A stretch of DNA of 64,000 nt from Dolomitihabitans soli. Its GTDB lineage: Bacteria > Actinomycetota > Actinomycetes > Streptosporangiales > Streptosporangiaceae. Made by a program: the position numbers and the translations under genes. The DNA lies in contig NZ_JAKNTW010000004.1 in NCBI RefSeq assembly GCF_022213955.1, positions 124,001 through 188,000 of the forward strand, written 5' to 3'. How positions within the stretch are numbered: position 1 is the stretch's first letter; each line of letters opens with the position of its first letter. The notes below the pieces were generated by a model. It was not told the DNA's origin, ran no database searches, and saw only the letters and a list, made by a program, of their open reading frames with translations. Shown piece after piece: positions 1 through 9,134 of the stretch.

Positions 1-3000
1 TGCTCCTGATAGACCGTCAGCTCCGGCTCATGGCGGCCCTTCGGCTTACGGCGCAGCCGCTCCTTCGTACGCTCCACCATCGTGTACAAGGTGGGGACCA
101 GCACCAGCGTCAGCAACGTGGACGAGATCAGCCCGCCGATCACCACGATGGCCAGCGGCTGGGCGATGAACCCGCCGGAGCCGGTGAGACCGAGCGCCAT
201 CGGCACCAGCGCGCAGATCGTCGCGACCGCCGTCATCAGAATGGGACGCAACCGCCGCCGGCCCCCCTCCAGCACCGCCTCGACGACGTCCATCCCCTGC
301 GCCCGATACTGGTTGATCAGATCGATCAACACGATCGCGTTGGTCACCACGATGCCGATCAGCATCAGCATGCCGATCATCGCCGGAATGCCCAGCGGCG
401 TACCCGTCGCCAGCAGCAGCCCGATCGCGCCGGTCGCGGCCAGCGGCACCGACACCATCAGAATCAGCGGCTGCATGAAACTCCGGAACGCCGCCACCAT
501 GATCATGAACACGATGGCGATGGCCGCCAGCATGGCCACACCGAGATCGGCGAACGCCTCCTCCTGATCCGCGCTCACCCCGCCGATCGCGTACGTCGCA
601 CCCGCCGGAAGCGTCAGCCCGTCAAGCTTCGTGGTCAGCGCCGTGGTGACCGCCCCCAGATCGCTCGCCGTCGCCTTCCCCGACACGGTCGCACTGCGCT
701 CGCCGTCGATCCGCGTCACCTGAGTCGGACCGTCGACCTCCTTGACCTGCGCCACGTCGGACAACTCGATCAGCCCGCCCGCCGTCGGCAGCTTCAGCCG
801 CCTGACCTCCTTGACGTCCTCCGGCGCATCCGAACCACGCAACACCAGATCACCGGCGCGGCCGTCCAGAGTGACCTGACCGAGCGGAGCCCCGCGGAAC
901 GCCTGAGCGACGACCTGACCGATCGCCGCCTCCGTCAGACCCCGCGCCGCCGCCTCCTCACGATCCACGGTCACCTGGATACGCGGCGCGCTCGCCTCCA
1001 GATTGGAGGACACCTCGCTGAGCCCCGGCACCTGCGCCATAGCCGCACGCACCGTCTCACTCGCCGAGACCAGCGTCTTGTTGTCGGGACCCTGCACGAT
1101 CACCTGAACCTGGTCGGAGGCGAACCCGCCGCCCTGCCCGCCGACCGTGACCTCACCGATGCCCGACAAAGCGGCCAGCTCATTACGGAGACGACCCTCC
1201 AACTCGGCGACATCGACCTCCTCGCCGGCGGTGACGGAGTACGACGCGCCGTCCCCTCCGCCGCCGCCACCGGTGGCACCGCCGAAGAAGCCGCCGCCCG
1301 ACCCGACGTTCACCTGGTAGGACTCCACACCCTTCAGATCGGCGAGCACCGACTCGACCTTCTTGGCGGCGTCGTCGGTCGTGGCCAGGTCGGTCCCCAC
1401 CGGCATCTTCTGGTTCAAGCTGATGGTGTTCTGCCCCGCGGCGGACAGGAAGTTGGTCTCCAGCCCACCGGCCAGCCCCAAGGTCCCGGCGAACACCAGG
1501 ATGCCGATCAGGACCGTGGCGAGCCGGCGACGGGTCGCGAACCGCAGCACCGGCAGATACATCCGCTGCAGCGGGCTCCGCAACTCCTTGGCCTCAGCCG
1601 CCTCACGTACGGCCCTGGCCTCCTCGGGCGACAGCAACGGCGCCTTGAGGAACCAGTACGCCAGCACCGGGATCACCGTCAGCGACACCAGCAACGACGC
1701 GAGCAGCGCCACCGTCACGGTGATCGCGAACGGCGCGAACAACTCACCGACCATGCCGCCCACCACCGCGATCGGCAGGAACACCGCCACCGTCGTCAAC
1801 GTGGACGCCGTCACCGCGCCGCTCACCTCCCGGACGGCCGACAAGATCGCCTTACGTTTCGGCTCGCCGTACGCCAGGTGGCGTTTGATGTTCTCCAGCA
1901 CCACGATCGAGTCGTCCACCACCCGGCCCACCGCGATGGTCAGCGCCCCGAGGGTCAGCATGTTCAGCGAGTAGTCACCGACCCACAAGGCGATCAGCGC
2001 GATCACCACCGACAGCGGGATCGACACGGCGGTGACGATGGTCGAACGGACGGACAACAGGAAGATCAGGATGACCAGGACCGCGAAGAGCAACCCGAGA
2101 AGCCCCTCGGTGGTCAGATCCTCGATGGACCGCTCGACGTACGGCGCCTGGTCGAAGACGACGGTGATCTCAGACGCGTCCCCCAGGGCACGCACCAGAT
2201 CCGGGATCTTCCCCCGTACGGCATGCGAGATCGTCACGGCGTTGCCGTCGGGCGTCATCGTCACCGACACGCCCAAGCTGGGCTCGCCGTTGGTACGCGT
2301 CAGGGTGGTGGGGTCGGCCAGGCCGCGCTTGATCTCGGCGACGTCACCGAGCTTCACGGGCTTCGGCGCGGCGGGCCGCTGCTGCTGCTGACCCGGCCGG
2401 GTGGCCTGCTGCTGCCCTTGCTGCTGGGCCTGGCCCTGACCCGGCTGCTGCTGTCCCTGCTGCTGTCCCTGTTGCTGGGCGGGCGGCTGGGCGGGCGGGG
2501 CGGCCGGAGTGAGGTACAGATTCTGCAGGTCCTTGATGGTCTCCACCCGCGCGCCGACCTGAACCGTCAGCGACTTGCCGTCCTGGGTGAGGCTGCCCGC
2601 CGGGACAGGCGTGCCGTTCGCACGCAGCACATCGGCGATCGCGGTGGGCGCGAGCCCCAGCAACGCCAGCTTGCCCTGGTCGGGGGTGATGACGACGTTC
2701 TCCTCGCGGGTGCCGGTCACCTCCGCCTCGCGCACGCCCTCCACACCCTGCAACTCCGGCACCATGACGCGCCGCAGCCGGTCGGCCATCTCCCGCTCGT
2801 CCCCGCCGTCGCCGACGGCCAGCACCAGCACCGGCAGATCGTCGGTGTTACCGGCGATCACCTGCGGATCGACGTTGTCGGGCAACTGCGGGCCGATCCG
2901 GCTCACGGACTGCTGCATCTTGCCGATCACCGCGTCGATGTCGGTGCCGTACTCGAACGCCACCTGAATCTGCGCGAGCCCCTCACGGGACGTAGAGGTC

Positions 3001-3242
3001 GTCTCGGTGACCCCTTCCAGCCCCTGGAAGCTGTCCTCGATCGGCTTGGTCACCTGCTCCTCGACGATCTCGGGAGAGGCACCGGGGAAGGGAGCGACGA
3101 CGAACGCCCCCGGGAACGACAACGACGGCAGCAACTGCTGCTTCAGCGAGGGGATCGCGAAGGCGCCGAAGGCGCTGAGCACTACCGCGATCATAATCAC
3201 GAGGCTGCGGTTGGCTAGGCTCAACCTGGCCAGGACGGTCAC
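1..3242 (-). CDS. RND-superfamily efflux permease (AcrB/HAE1-like), 3' end beyond window
   Basis: Proton-driven inner-membrane exporter of the AcrB-like hydrophobe/amphiphile efflux class. The minus strand reads open from a GTG at 3242 (start VTVLARLSLANRSLVI, the usual first TM helix) to the left edge, about 1080 residues, so only a short C-terminal tail is missing. The conserved second-half core is visible near 300-560: GIPAMIGMLMLIGIVVTNAIVLIDLINQ is recognisable in pieces, followed by GGRRRLRPILMTAVATI. Two large extracytoplasmic loops are present. Odd features: a Gln/Gly/Pro-rich low-complexity stretch at residues ~244-287 in the first loop, and a Gly-rich loop at ~647-667. It is transcribed away from a MarR gene that probably represses it. 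Substrate is unknown. Confidence 0.93.
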   Translation of the reverse strand, partial: MTVLARLSLANRSLVIMIAVVLSAFGAFAIPSLKQQLLPSLSFPGAFVVAPFPGASPEIVEEQVTKPIEDSFQGLEGVTETTSTSREGLAQIQVAFEYGTDIDAVIGKMQQSVSRIGPQLPDNVDPQVIAGNTDDLPVLVLAVGDGGDEREMADRLRRVMVPELQGVEGVREAEVTGTREENVVITPDQGKLALLGLAPTAIADVLRANGTPVPAGSLTQDGKSLTVQVGARVETIKDLQNLYLTPAAPPAQPPAQQQGQQQGQQQPGQGQAQQQGQQQATRPGQQQQRPAAPKPVKLGDVAEIKRGLADPTTLTRTNGEPSLGVSVTMTPDGNAVTISHAVRGKIPDLVRALGDASEITVVFDQAPYVERSIEDLTTEGLLGLLFAVLVILIFLLSVRSTIVTAVSIPLSVVIALIALWVGDYSLNMLTLGALTIAVGRVVDDSIVVLENIKRHLAYGEPKRKAILSAVREVSGAVTASTLTTVAVFLPIAVVGGMVGELFAPFAITVTVALLASLLVSLTVIPVLAYWFLKAPLLSPEEARAVREAAEAKELRSPLQRMYLPVLRFATRRRLATVLIGILVFAGTLGLAGGLETNFLSAAGQNTISLNQKMPVGTDLATTDDAAKKVESVLADLKGVESYQVNVGSGGGFFGGATGGGGGGDGASYSVTAGEEVDVAELEGRLRNELAALSGIGEVTVGGQGGGFASDQVQVIVQGPDNKTLVSASETVRAAMAQVPGLSEVSSNLEASAPRIQVTVDREEAAARGLTEAAIGQVVAQAFRGAPLGQVTLDGRAGDLVLRGSDAPEDVKEVRRLKLPTAGGLIELSDVAQVKEVDGPTQVTRIDGERSATVSGKATASDLGAVTTALTTKLDGLTLPAGATYAIGGVSADQEEAFADLGVAMLAAIAIVFMIMVAAFRSFMQPLILMVSVPLAATGAIGLLLATGTPLGIPAMIGMLMLIGIVVTNAIVLIDLINQYRAQGMDVVEAVLEGGRRRLRPILMTAVATICALVPMALGLTGSGGFIAQPLAIVVIGGLISSTLLTLVLVPTLYTMVERTKERLRRKPKGRHEPELTVYQE

Positions 3243-3270
3243 GGGGGCGGGGCTCCTCAAGGAATGGGCG

Positions 3271-3334
3271 TATCAGGGTAAATTTTCGCCCCACACTAAC
3301 ACTTCGCGTGTTACGAACATTTAGCCTCCTGATA
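3271..3334. promoter_or_regulatory. RND/marR divergent operator region
   Basis: The 115-bp gap between the two divergent genes holds nested dyads. TAACAC-5nt-GTGTTA (3297-3313) is a perfect 6-bp inverted repeat. TATCAGG at 3271-3277 pairs with CCTGATA at 3328-3334, and CCTGA/TCAGG (3328-3345) overlaps the marR ribosome-site region. MarR dimers commonly bind such sites; binding here is inferred. Confidence 0.55.
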
Positions 3335-3357
3335 ACCTTCTCAGGAAAGGCCGAGAG

Positions 3358-3843
3358 GTGAGAGTGATCGACGAACGCGAAGAGCTGATCAGCCGGATCG
3401 GCGAGGTACAACGCGAGCTGAGCCGGGTCTTCGTCCACGACCGCTCCCTGCCCCTGCTCGCCTCCAGCCTCACCATGCGCCAACTCAAGGTCGTGGTCAT
3501 CCTCGCGACCATCGGCTCCGCCGCCGGCCAGGACCTCGCCCACCACCTCGGAGTCGGCCTCGGCACCGTCACCGGCCTCGTCGACCGCCTCATCGCCCAC
3601 GGCCTCGTCACCCGCAGAGAAGACCCCCACGACCGCCGCGTCCGCCGCGTCGAACTCACCCCGCGCGGCATCGAACTCACCGAGGAGATCTCCAACGCCG
3701 GGCTCGACGGCCTACGCCGCGTCCTGGAACGCCTCGACCTCGAAACGCTCCGCATGGCCGAACACGTGACCATCAAACTCGTCGAAGCCGCCCGCGCCAT
3801 AAACGAAGAGAACGCCGACTGCCGCCACCCAAAGGTGGGATGA
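3358..3843 (+). CDS. MarR-family transcriptional regulator
   Basis: 161-residue winged-helix regulator, normal MarR length. The recognition-helix and wing region reads AHHLGVGLGTVTGLVDRLI then LVTRREDPHDRRVRRVELT, the family's hallmark DxRxxR wing. A GTG start at 3358 is preceded by AGGAAAGG at 3343-3350; an internal GTG two codons later is an alternative. It is divergent from the RND exporter gene and separated by clear inverted repeats, so autoregulation plus repression of the exporter by a ligand-released mechanism is the likely role. Downstream SDR starts 14 bp after its stop and may be co-transcribed. Confidence 0.9.
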   Translation: MRVIDEREELISRIGEVQRELSRVFVHDRSLPLLASSLTMRQLKVVVILATIGSAAGQDLAHHLGVGLGTVTGLVDRLIAHGLVTRREDPHDRRVRRVELTPRGIELTEEISNAGLDGLRRVLERLDLETLRMAEHVTIKLVEAARAINEENADCRHPKVG

Positions 3844-3856
3844 TAGGTTCGCCGTC

Positions 3857-4630
3857 GTGTCACGCTACCTCGACGGCATGTTCTCCCTCACCGGCAAGAC
3901 CGCCCTCGTCACCGGCGGCTCCTCCGGAATCGGCTACGCCATCGCCGAAGCCCTCGGCCGCGCCGGCGCACGCATCATCATCGTCGCCCGCCGCCACCCC
4001 GAACTCGCCACCGCCACCGCCGCCCTCCACACCCACGGCGTCGACGCCACCCCCATCAGCGCCGACCTCGGCGACCGCGACGCCCTCACCCGCCTCTGCG
4101 AAGAAGCCCCCACCCACTACGGCGACATCGACATCCTCGTCAACGACGCCGCCAACAACATCCGCCGCCCCATGAACGACCTCACCATCCACGACTACGA
4201 ACAGACCATCGCCGTCAACCTCACCGCCCCCTACCTCCTCGGCCAGCACTTCGGCCCGCGCATGGCCCAACGCGGCTGGGGCCGCATCATCAACATCGGC
4301 TCCCAGCAATCCATCAGCGCCTTCGGCGACAGCGGCGCCTACGGCATCGCCAAAGCCGCACTGGCCGGCCTCACCCGCTCCCAAGCCGAAGCCTGGTCAC
4401 CACACGGAGTCTGCGCCAACACCCTGCTCCCCGGCTTCGTACTCACCCCGCTCACCGCCGCCGCCCAAGCCGTCCCCGGCCGCACCGAGCAACTCGCCGC
4501 CCGCTCCATGACCGGCCGCAACGCCCTCCCCGCCGACTACGCCGGAGCCGCCGTCTTCCTCGCCGGCCCCGCCAGCGCCTACCTCACCGGCCAGGCCATC
4601 TGCGTCGACGGCGGCTTCTCCGTCCACTGA
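3857..4630 (+). CDS. SDR-family NAD(P)-dependent oxidoreductase
   Basis: 257-residue classical short-chain dehydrogenase. Cofactor motif TGGSSGIG lies at residues ~19-26; catalytic Ser149, Tyr162 and Lys166 are present (SQQSISAFGDSGAYGIAK), and the C-terminus has the usual DGGFS ending. The NNAG structural motif is altered to NDAAN. The sequence resembles the gluconate 5-dehydrogenase / 3-oxoacyl reductase group, but the substrate cannot be read from sequence. GTG start at 3857; it follows marR by 14 bp and precedes an MFS gene, suggesting one operon. Codon third positions are almost entirely C here, more than in most of the window. Confidence 0.9.
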   Translation: MSRYLDGMFSLTGKTALVTGGSSGIGYAIAEALGRAGARIIIVARRHPELATATAALHTHGVDATPISADLGDRDALTRLCEEAPTHYGDIDILVNDAANNIRRPMNDLTIHDYEQTIAVNLTAPYLLGQHFGPRMAQRGWGRIINIGSQQSISAFGDSGAYGIAKAALAGLTRSQAEAWSPHGVCANTLLPGFVLTPLTAAAQAVPGRTEQLAARSMTGRNALPADYAGAAVFLAGPASAYLTGQAICVDGGFSVH

Positions 4631-4700
4631 CCCCACCACCAAGTAAGATCCACACGAGTACGGCGACCCCAAACGCGCCAAACCACCCCCCGGGGGCCAA

Positions 4701-5888
4701 GTGACACCGCACGCCACCCTGCGCCGCGCTCGGATCGCCGTCTGCTTCTTCTTCATCCTCCTCGGCGTCGTCTCCGGCATCTGGGCCGCCCGCATCCCCG
4801 CCATCAAGGAAACCCTCCACCTCTCCGACGGCCAGCTCAGCTACGGCCTGCTCGCCCTCGCCGCCGGCCTCGTCACCGGCATGCGCGCCGCAGGCCGCCT
4901 CACCGACCGGCTCGGCAGCCCCCGCGTCATGGTCCCCGCCGGAGCCGGCGTCGCCCTCGCCCTCATCGTCCCCGGCTACGCCCCCACCCTCCCCGCACTC
5001 ATCGCCGCCCTCTTCGTCCTCGGCCTCATCAACGCCTCCCTCGACGTGTCCATGAACTCCCACGGCGTCGAAGTCGAACGCGCCTACCAGCGCCCCCTCA
5101 TGTCCTCCTTCCACGGCATGTTCAGCATCGGCGGCCTCCTCGGCGCCGGACTCGGCGGCCTCACCGCCTGGCTCGGCATCCCACCCGGGCCCGCGTTCGC
5201 CGCCACCGGCATCCCCCTGGCCCTGCTCGCCGTACTCGCCCGGCCCCACCTGCTCCCCCGCACCGCCGCCCCCCACCCCACCACCGGCTCCCGGCGCCGC
5301 GCCCCCTGGTCCAGCCGGATCGTCTTCATGGGCGTCGTCGCCTTCGCCGGACTCGTCGGCGAAGGCGCGGCCAACGACTGGACCGCCGTCTACCTGCAGT
5401 TCGACCTCGGTGCCTCACCCGGAGCCGCCGCCGCCGGGTTCGCCGTCTTCTCCACCACCATGACCATCGGACGCTTCGCCGGCGACACCCTGGCCACCCG
5501 CTACGGGCCGGTCAGACTCGTCCGCTGGTCCGGACTGATCGCCGCCGCCGGACTCGCCGGCGGACTCCTGTCGGAGAACATCGCCCTGGCCACCGCCGGG
5601 ATCGGCCTGTTCGGACTCGGCCTGGCCACCATCGTCCCCCAGGTCTTCTCCGCCGCCGGCAACCACGACCCGGCCCGCGCCGGAGAAGCGATCGCCCAGG
5701 TCGCCATGGTCGGCTATACCGGCCTGGTCCTCGGCCCCGCCATCATCGGCGGCGCCGCCGAACTCACCGGCCTGCCCGCCGCCCTCGCCATCCCCGCCGT
5801 CCTCGCTGCCTTCATGGCCGCCTCCGCAGGAGCCCTGCGCCCACCCCGCCAGGACGCCCCTTCCGCACGCCCCGACGACGACCGCTGA
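4701..5888 (+). CDS. MFS transporter (YbjJ-like)
   Basis: 395-residue, about 12-TM major facilitator permease. The N-terminus (VSGIWAARIPAIKETLHLS) and the loop RLTDRLGSPRVM match the YbjJ/fucose-permease-like group of MFS proteins. A mid-helix NASLDVSMNSHGVEVER segment is typical of that group. GTG start at 4701 with a G-rich stretch at 4690-4697. The gap to the preceding SDR is 70 bp. A role in exporting or importing a sugar-like or small polar metabolite is possible, but not shown. The marR-SDR-MFS run may form a detoxification unit with the divergent RND pump. Confidence 0.88.
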   Translation: MTPHATLRRARIAVCFFFILLGVVSGIWAARIPAIKETLHLSDGQLSYGLLALAAGLVTGMRAAGRLTDRLGSPRVMVPAGAGVALALIVPGYAPTLPALIAALFVLGLINASLDVSMNSHGVEVERAYQRPLMSSFHGMFSIGGLLGAGLGGLTAWLGIPPGPAFAATGIPLALLAVLARPHLLPRTAAPHPTTGSRRRAPWSSRIVFMGVVAFAGLVGEGAANDWTAVYLQFDLGASPGAAAAGFAVFSTTMTIGRFAGDTLATRYGPVRLVRWSGLIAAAGLAGGLLSENIALATAGIGLFGLGLATIVPQVFSAAGNHDPARAGEAIAQVAMVGYTGLVLGPAIIGGAAELTGLPAALAIPAVLAAFMAASAGALRPPRQDAPSARPDDDR

Positions 5889-6347
5889 ATCAGCGCAGTG
5901 CTTCGCGCCGGCTACGACGACGACGCCACCGCTGAAGAATCACCACAGGTCAGCGGTAGATTCGCTGGATTCCGCGATTGCCACCGGAACCCCTGCTGAC
6001 CGTCGGCGATGGTCCTCTTGTAGAGAGTTAGCTTGTTGTGTTCTGGATTTACGGAGTTGATCGTCCAAAATCACCGCCTTTACAAAGTAAATAACATGCT
6101 CGACGGGCTTATGACTCGCTCAGCCAGGGCGACACCGCGGCCCGCCCGTCCTGGGTGCGGCGCAACCCCGCTACGCCGTACGAGCAGCTCGCAGCGCTCT
6201 ACCGGCGGGCGTGCCGGCTGAAATATCGGACACTCCTAGTGTGGTGTCTCGTTATTAGCCGGTGATTGATGCGAGTGCGACCGGCCTTCGTGCAGGGGTC
6301 TGTGCGGCATGCCAGAACCGGAAGGGCGACCAGCAGGGAACCCGCAG
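5889..6347. other. Gene-free stretch with one repeat motif
   Basis: No convincing coding region on either strand; short ORFs here lack ribosome sites and family resemblance. At 6064-6089 it contains CCAAAATC-A-CCGCCTTTACAAAGTA, nearly identical to 37900-37922. The remainder looks like degraded coding DNA with mixed composition, AT-richer at 6030-6110 than its neighbours. Confidence 0.5.
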
Positions 6348-7031
6348 TTATCCGAGGCGCCGTAGCGCTGTCTCGATGGCGACCTCGACCCGGGAAGTCA
6401 TGGCGGGCACATCGACGGGACGGCGCCCAGCGACCTGACTACGGATCCACTTCGGCCCGCTATCGTCATAGTGCAGCAGGGCATACAGGTCCCACCACGG
6501 ATCGAGAGTCACCCCGGCGATCGACTCATAGAGCGACCGAAGCTGCTCCGACCACTCGGGCGAGTAGAGCGCCGCCAAGTATCGCCGACAGTGCCCGACG
6601 TCAATCGCGCGCGCCCCCCGATGGATGGAGTTCCAGTCGGTCAGTCCAGTAATCCTCCCGCGCGACCACAGCATGTTGACAGGCAGGAGATCGCAGTGCA
6701 GAAAGACGGCAGTGTCCTTTGGCGGCGGCGCCGCCATGACACCAAACGCCGCCTTCCACACAGCCGGCTTCTGTGCGTCGACCGGCACCTGAAACCCGTC
6801 TAGAGGAGCGATCCAAGAATCCGTCCAAGGTCTGAACATCTTCGCGGGGAGATCGAGGGAATGCAGCAATACAGCAATCTCCGCGATCCTCGTCATCCAC
6901 GACCGAGGTTCCGCCGGATTGAGGTGAACATGCCCCTGCAACCGTGTCATCAGCAACGATGGCGCGCCCCCCGTCGAAGCACCAGCAACATCAGTAGCCA
7001 GGATGCTCGGAACTGGAGTTATCTTGGGTTC
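6348..7031 (-). pseudogene. Aminoglycoside-phosphotransferase-like kinase, N-lobe missing
   Basis: The minus strand encodes the C-terminal two thirds of an APH/choline-kinase-type phosphotransferase. Visible: hinge region GGAPSLLMTRLQG, catalytic loop HCDLLPVNML (HxDxxPxN pattern) and the metal-binding GLTDWNSIHRG (DW where the family has D[WF]). The open frame is closed upstream by a stop at 7032-7034, just before PVPSILATDVAG, so the nucleotide-binding lobe is absent or in other frames. A neighbouring frame reads QEEAKNP immediately before, and one missing C in a CCC run at about 7026 would join them. Even then no full N-lobe is seen. Substrate unknown; annotated as a remnant. Confidence 0.65.
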
Positions 7032-7198
7032 TTAGCCTCTTCTTGCAGGCCAGAGCGTTATGATCTTGTCAGGCACGTAAGGCATGTTGGCTGGCGTTGC
7101 AGGCATGTGCTCCGTGGCGATGCCCATGCCTGCGCCGGGACCGGCCGTGTCAGCGCGGCACCGGCCGGGCATCAGAGCGGTCCGCGACCATTACGACC

Positions 7199-7393
7199 AT
7201 GAACGGTTCAGTGATTGCGGCCGCGCTGGCCTTCACGAGCGGCGTCACCTGGGTCGCGACGGTGGCCGTTCCCTGGCCGCTGGCGGGCAGCATGGTGGCA
7301 GGTGTGCTGCTGGCGACCGGGGTGACAAACGTGCTCACGACGGGTGCGGTCCTGCGTCCCGCTCTGGTGCCGCTGCTGCGGACCCGCGAGTGA
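7199..7393 (+). CDS. Possible small two-helix membrane protein
   Basis: ATG at 7199 opens 64 codons: MNGSVIAAALAFTSG then two hydrophobic stretches (residues ~3-24 and 28-52) and a basic tail. It overlaps the 3' end of the convergent antiporter gene by 59 bp and has no good ribosome site. It could be a genuine small membrane protein or a chance frame opposite GC-rich DNA. I do not recognise a family. Confidence 0.25.
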   Translation: MNGSVIAAALAFTSGVTWVATVAVPWPLAGSMVAGVLLATGVTNVLTTGAVLRPALVPLLRTRE

Positions 7394-8984
7394 CGCTGCC
7401 GCCGGGCACTCTGGCCGGCGCGGCTTGAGCGCCGTCCTGGTCTTCGCCGAGGCGGAGTTGCTCGGCGTCCAGCCGGGCCTGCAGGAGGCGCAGGACGATG
7501 TCGTCGATGTGCCGGCGATCGCGGAGCCGGATCAGGGTGGCGCGCTGCACCTGGAGCAGGGCGAGCCGCAGCCGCCGCTCGTGCTCGGCCGCCTCCGCCT
7601 GGCCGTGGCGTTCGGGGTCCGCGAGGTCGCGGGTGAGCGCGTCGGCGATGGCGGCGGGGGTGCCGAGGCGGGCGACCTGCTCGGGTAGTGCGCTCACGGC
7701 CGCGCGGGTGATCTCGCGTACGGCCAGGCGCTCCTCCCGGGCCTGGGTGGGGTCGGCGGGCAGGTGGGCCCAGCGGATGAGGGCGGGCAGCGGCGGCCCG
7801 AGCAGGACCAGGCTGATCAGGATGACGATGGTGGTGACGAACACGATGGCGTCGCGGTCCTGGACGGGCAGCCCTTGCGCGGTGAGGGCGGGCACGGACA
7901 GGGCCGCGGCCAGGGAGATGGCGCCGCGCATGCCGGCCCAGGCGAGCGGCAGCCGGTGCCGGGCCGCGATGCGGCGTACGCGCTGGCTGGGCCGCCGGTC
8001 GAGGAGCCGTACCAGGTAGGGGACGGTGTAGAACCACAGCAGCCGCACACCGATGACGACGGCGCTCACCGCCAGGGCGAGCAAAAGCGCCTGCGGCAGC
8101 GCAAAGGATGACAGGCCGCGCACCGCGGCCGGGAGCTGCATGCCGACCAGGACGATCAGCGCTCCGTTGAGCAGGAACGTGGTGACCTCCCAGAAGGAGA
8201 CGGCCTGCAGCCGGGCGGCCGGCGGGATGAGCCGGGGGCCGGCCTGGCTGAGGGCCAGGCCGCAGGTGACGACCGCCAGAACGCCGGAGGCGTGCAGGAG
8301 TTCGGCGGGCAGGAAGGCGGCGTAGGGGCTCAGGACGCTCAGGCCGCTGTTGAGCATGGGGTCGCGCCAGCGGCGTCGGATGAGGACGATGACCCCGGCG
8401 GCGGCGAGCCCGGCCGCGACGCCGCCCACGTAGGAGACGGTGACGCGCAGCGCGGTGCCGCTCCAGGAGAACGGCACGCCCTCCACGGCCGCTTCGAGCG
8501 CGACCGCGAGCAGCACCAGCGCGGTGGCGTCGTTGATCAGGGACTCGGCGCGCAGCATGGTGACGGTGCGGCGGGGCAGGCCACCGGCCACCGCCGCCAC
8601 GGCCACCGCGTCGGTGGGGCCGAGCACGGCGCCCAGCACGAACGCCAGGGGCCAGGACAGACCGGCCGCGTGGGCCAGGACCGCCACCGCGGCGGTGGTG
8701 AGCACGACCAGGCCGGTGGCCTGCAGGGTGATGGAGCGCAGGTTGGCCCGGATCTCGCGCAGCGAGGTCGTCAGGGACTCGTAGTACAGCAGGGCCGGCA
8801 GGAAGATGAACAGCACGGCCTCGGGCGGCAGCGGGATGTCGCCGAAGCGGGGCAGCAGCCCGATCAGGACCCCGCCGGCCAGCAGCAGCATGGGCTCGCT
8901 GAGTCGGAATCTCCTGGCGAGCCAGGTCAGGGCCAGCACGGCCGTCACCACGACAACCACGATCTCGATGCTTCGGTGGCTCAT
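7335..8984 (-). CDS. Na+/H+ antiporter, CPA1 family
   Basis: 549-residue monovalent cation:proton antiporter. About 12 TM helices in the first ~410 residues, with the CPA1 signatures FLPALLYYESL, LGPTDAVAVAA and ESLINDATALVLL (the ion-binding ND region). The cytoplasmic C-terminal ~130 residues are charged and helical, with LRLALLQVQRATLIRLRDR, as in bacterial NhaP/Nha-like exchangers that regulate pH and sodium. ATG at 8984; upstream is a degraded gene junction, so it probably has its own promoter. Its tail overlaps a doubtful small ORF on the other strand. Confidence 0.92.
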   Translation of the reverse strand: MSHRSIEIVVVVVTAVLALTWLARRFRLSEPMLLLAGGVLIGLLPRFGDIPLPPEAVLFIFLPALLYYESLTTSLREIRANLRSITLQATGLVVLTTAAVAVLAHAAGLSWPLAFVLGAVLGPTDAVAVAAVAGGLPRRTVTMLRAESLINDATALVLLAVALEAAVEGVPFSWSGTALRVTVSYVGGVAAGLAAAGVIVLIRRRWRDPMLNSGLSVLSPYAAFLPAELLHASGVLAVVTCGLALSQAGPRLIPPAARLQAVSFWEVTTFLLNGALIVLVGMQLPAAVRGLSSFALPQALLLALAVSAVVIGVRLLWFYTVPYLVRLLDRRPSQRVRRIAARHRLPLAWAGMRGAISLAAALSVPALTAQGLPVQDRDAIVFVTTIVILISLVLLGPPLPALIRWAHLPADPTQAREERLAVREITRAAVSALPEQVARLGTPAAIADALTRDLADPERHGQAEAAEHERRLRLALLQVQRATLIRLRDRRHIDDIVLRLLQARLDAEQLRLGEDQDGAQAAPARVPGGSVTRGSAAAAPERDAGPHPS

Positions 8985-9005
8985 CGGGGTTTCCTCAATG
9001 GGTTG

Positions 9006-9123
9006 TCACTGGAGGGGCACAAGGCGAATGAGGCGGCCGGGGGCGGCGTCCTCGACGTACCAGACGGTGCCGTCGCCGGCCACGGCGACGTCCCGGATGC
9101 GGCTGCCCTGTCCCAGCACTCGG
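9006..9123 (-). pseudogene. C-terminal remnant of a PQQ-type sugar dehydrogenase/beta-propeller
   Basis: A minus-strand frame ending in TGA at 9006-9008 reads VLGQGSRIRDVAVAGDGTVW, then YVEDAAPGRLIRLVPLQ. This is the usual last blade of soluble aldose/sorbosone dehydrogenases (RxRDVxVxxDGxxW...GRLxRLxP). About 38 codons remain. It abuts the truncated amidohydrolase in a different frame, so two unrelated genes meet here, implying a deletion. Confidence 0.5.
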
Positions 9124-9134
9124 CTTCGCGGGCG

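Noticed and set aside
30-3218. 1062-codon open frame on the plus strand
   Set aside because: Composition is His/Arg/Asp/Gln-rich with no domains; it is the antisense shadow of the RND exporter, whose minus-strand reading has clear family motifs.
6033-6221. 62-codon plus ORF in the gap after the MFS gene
   Set aside because: No ribosome site, no codon bias, and it spans the repeat motif; not supported as a gene.
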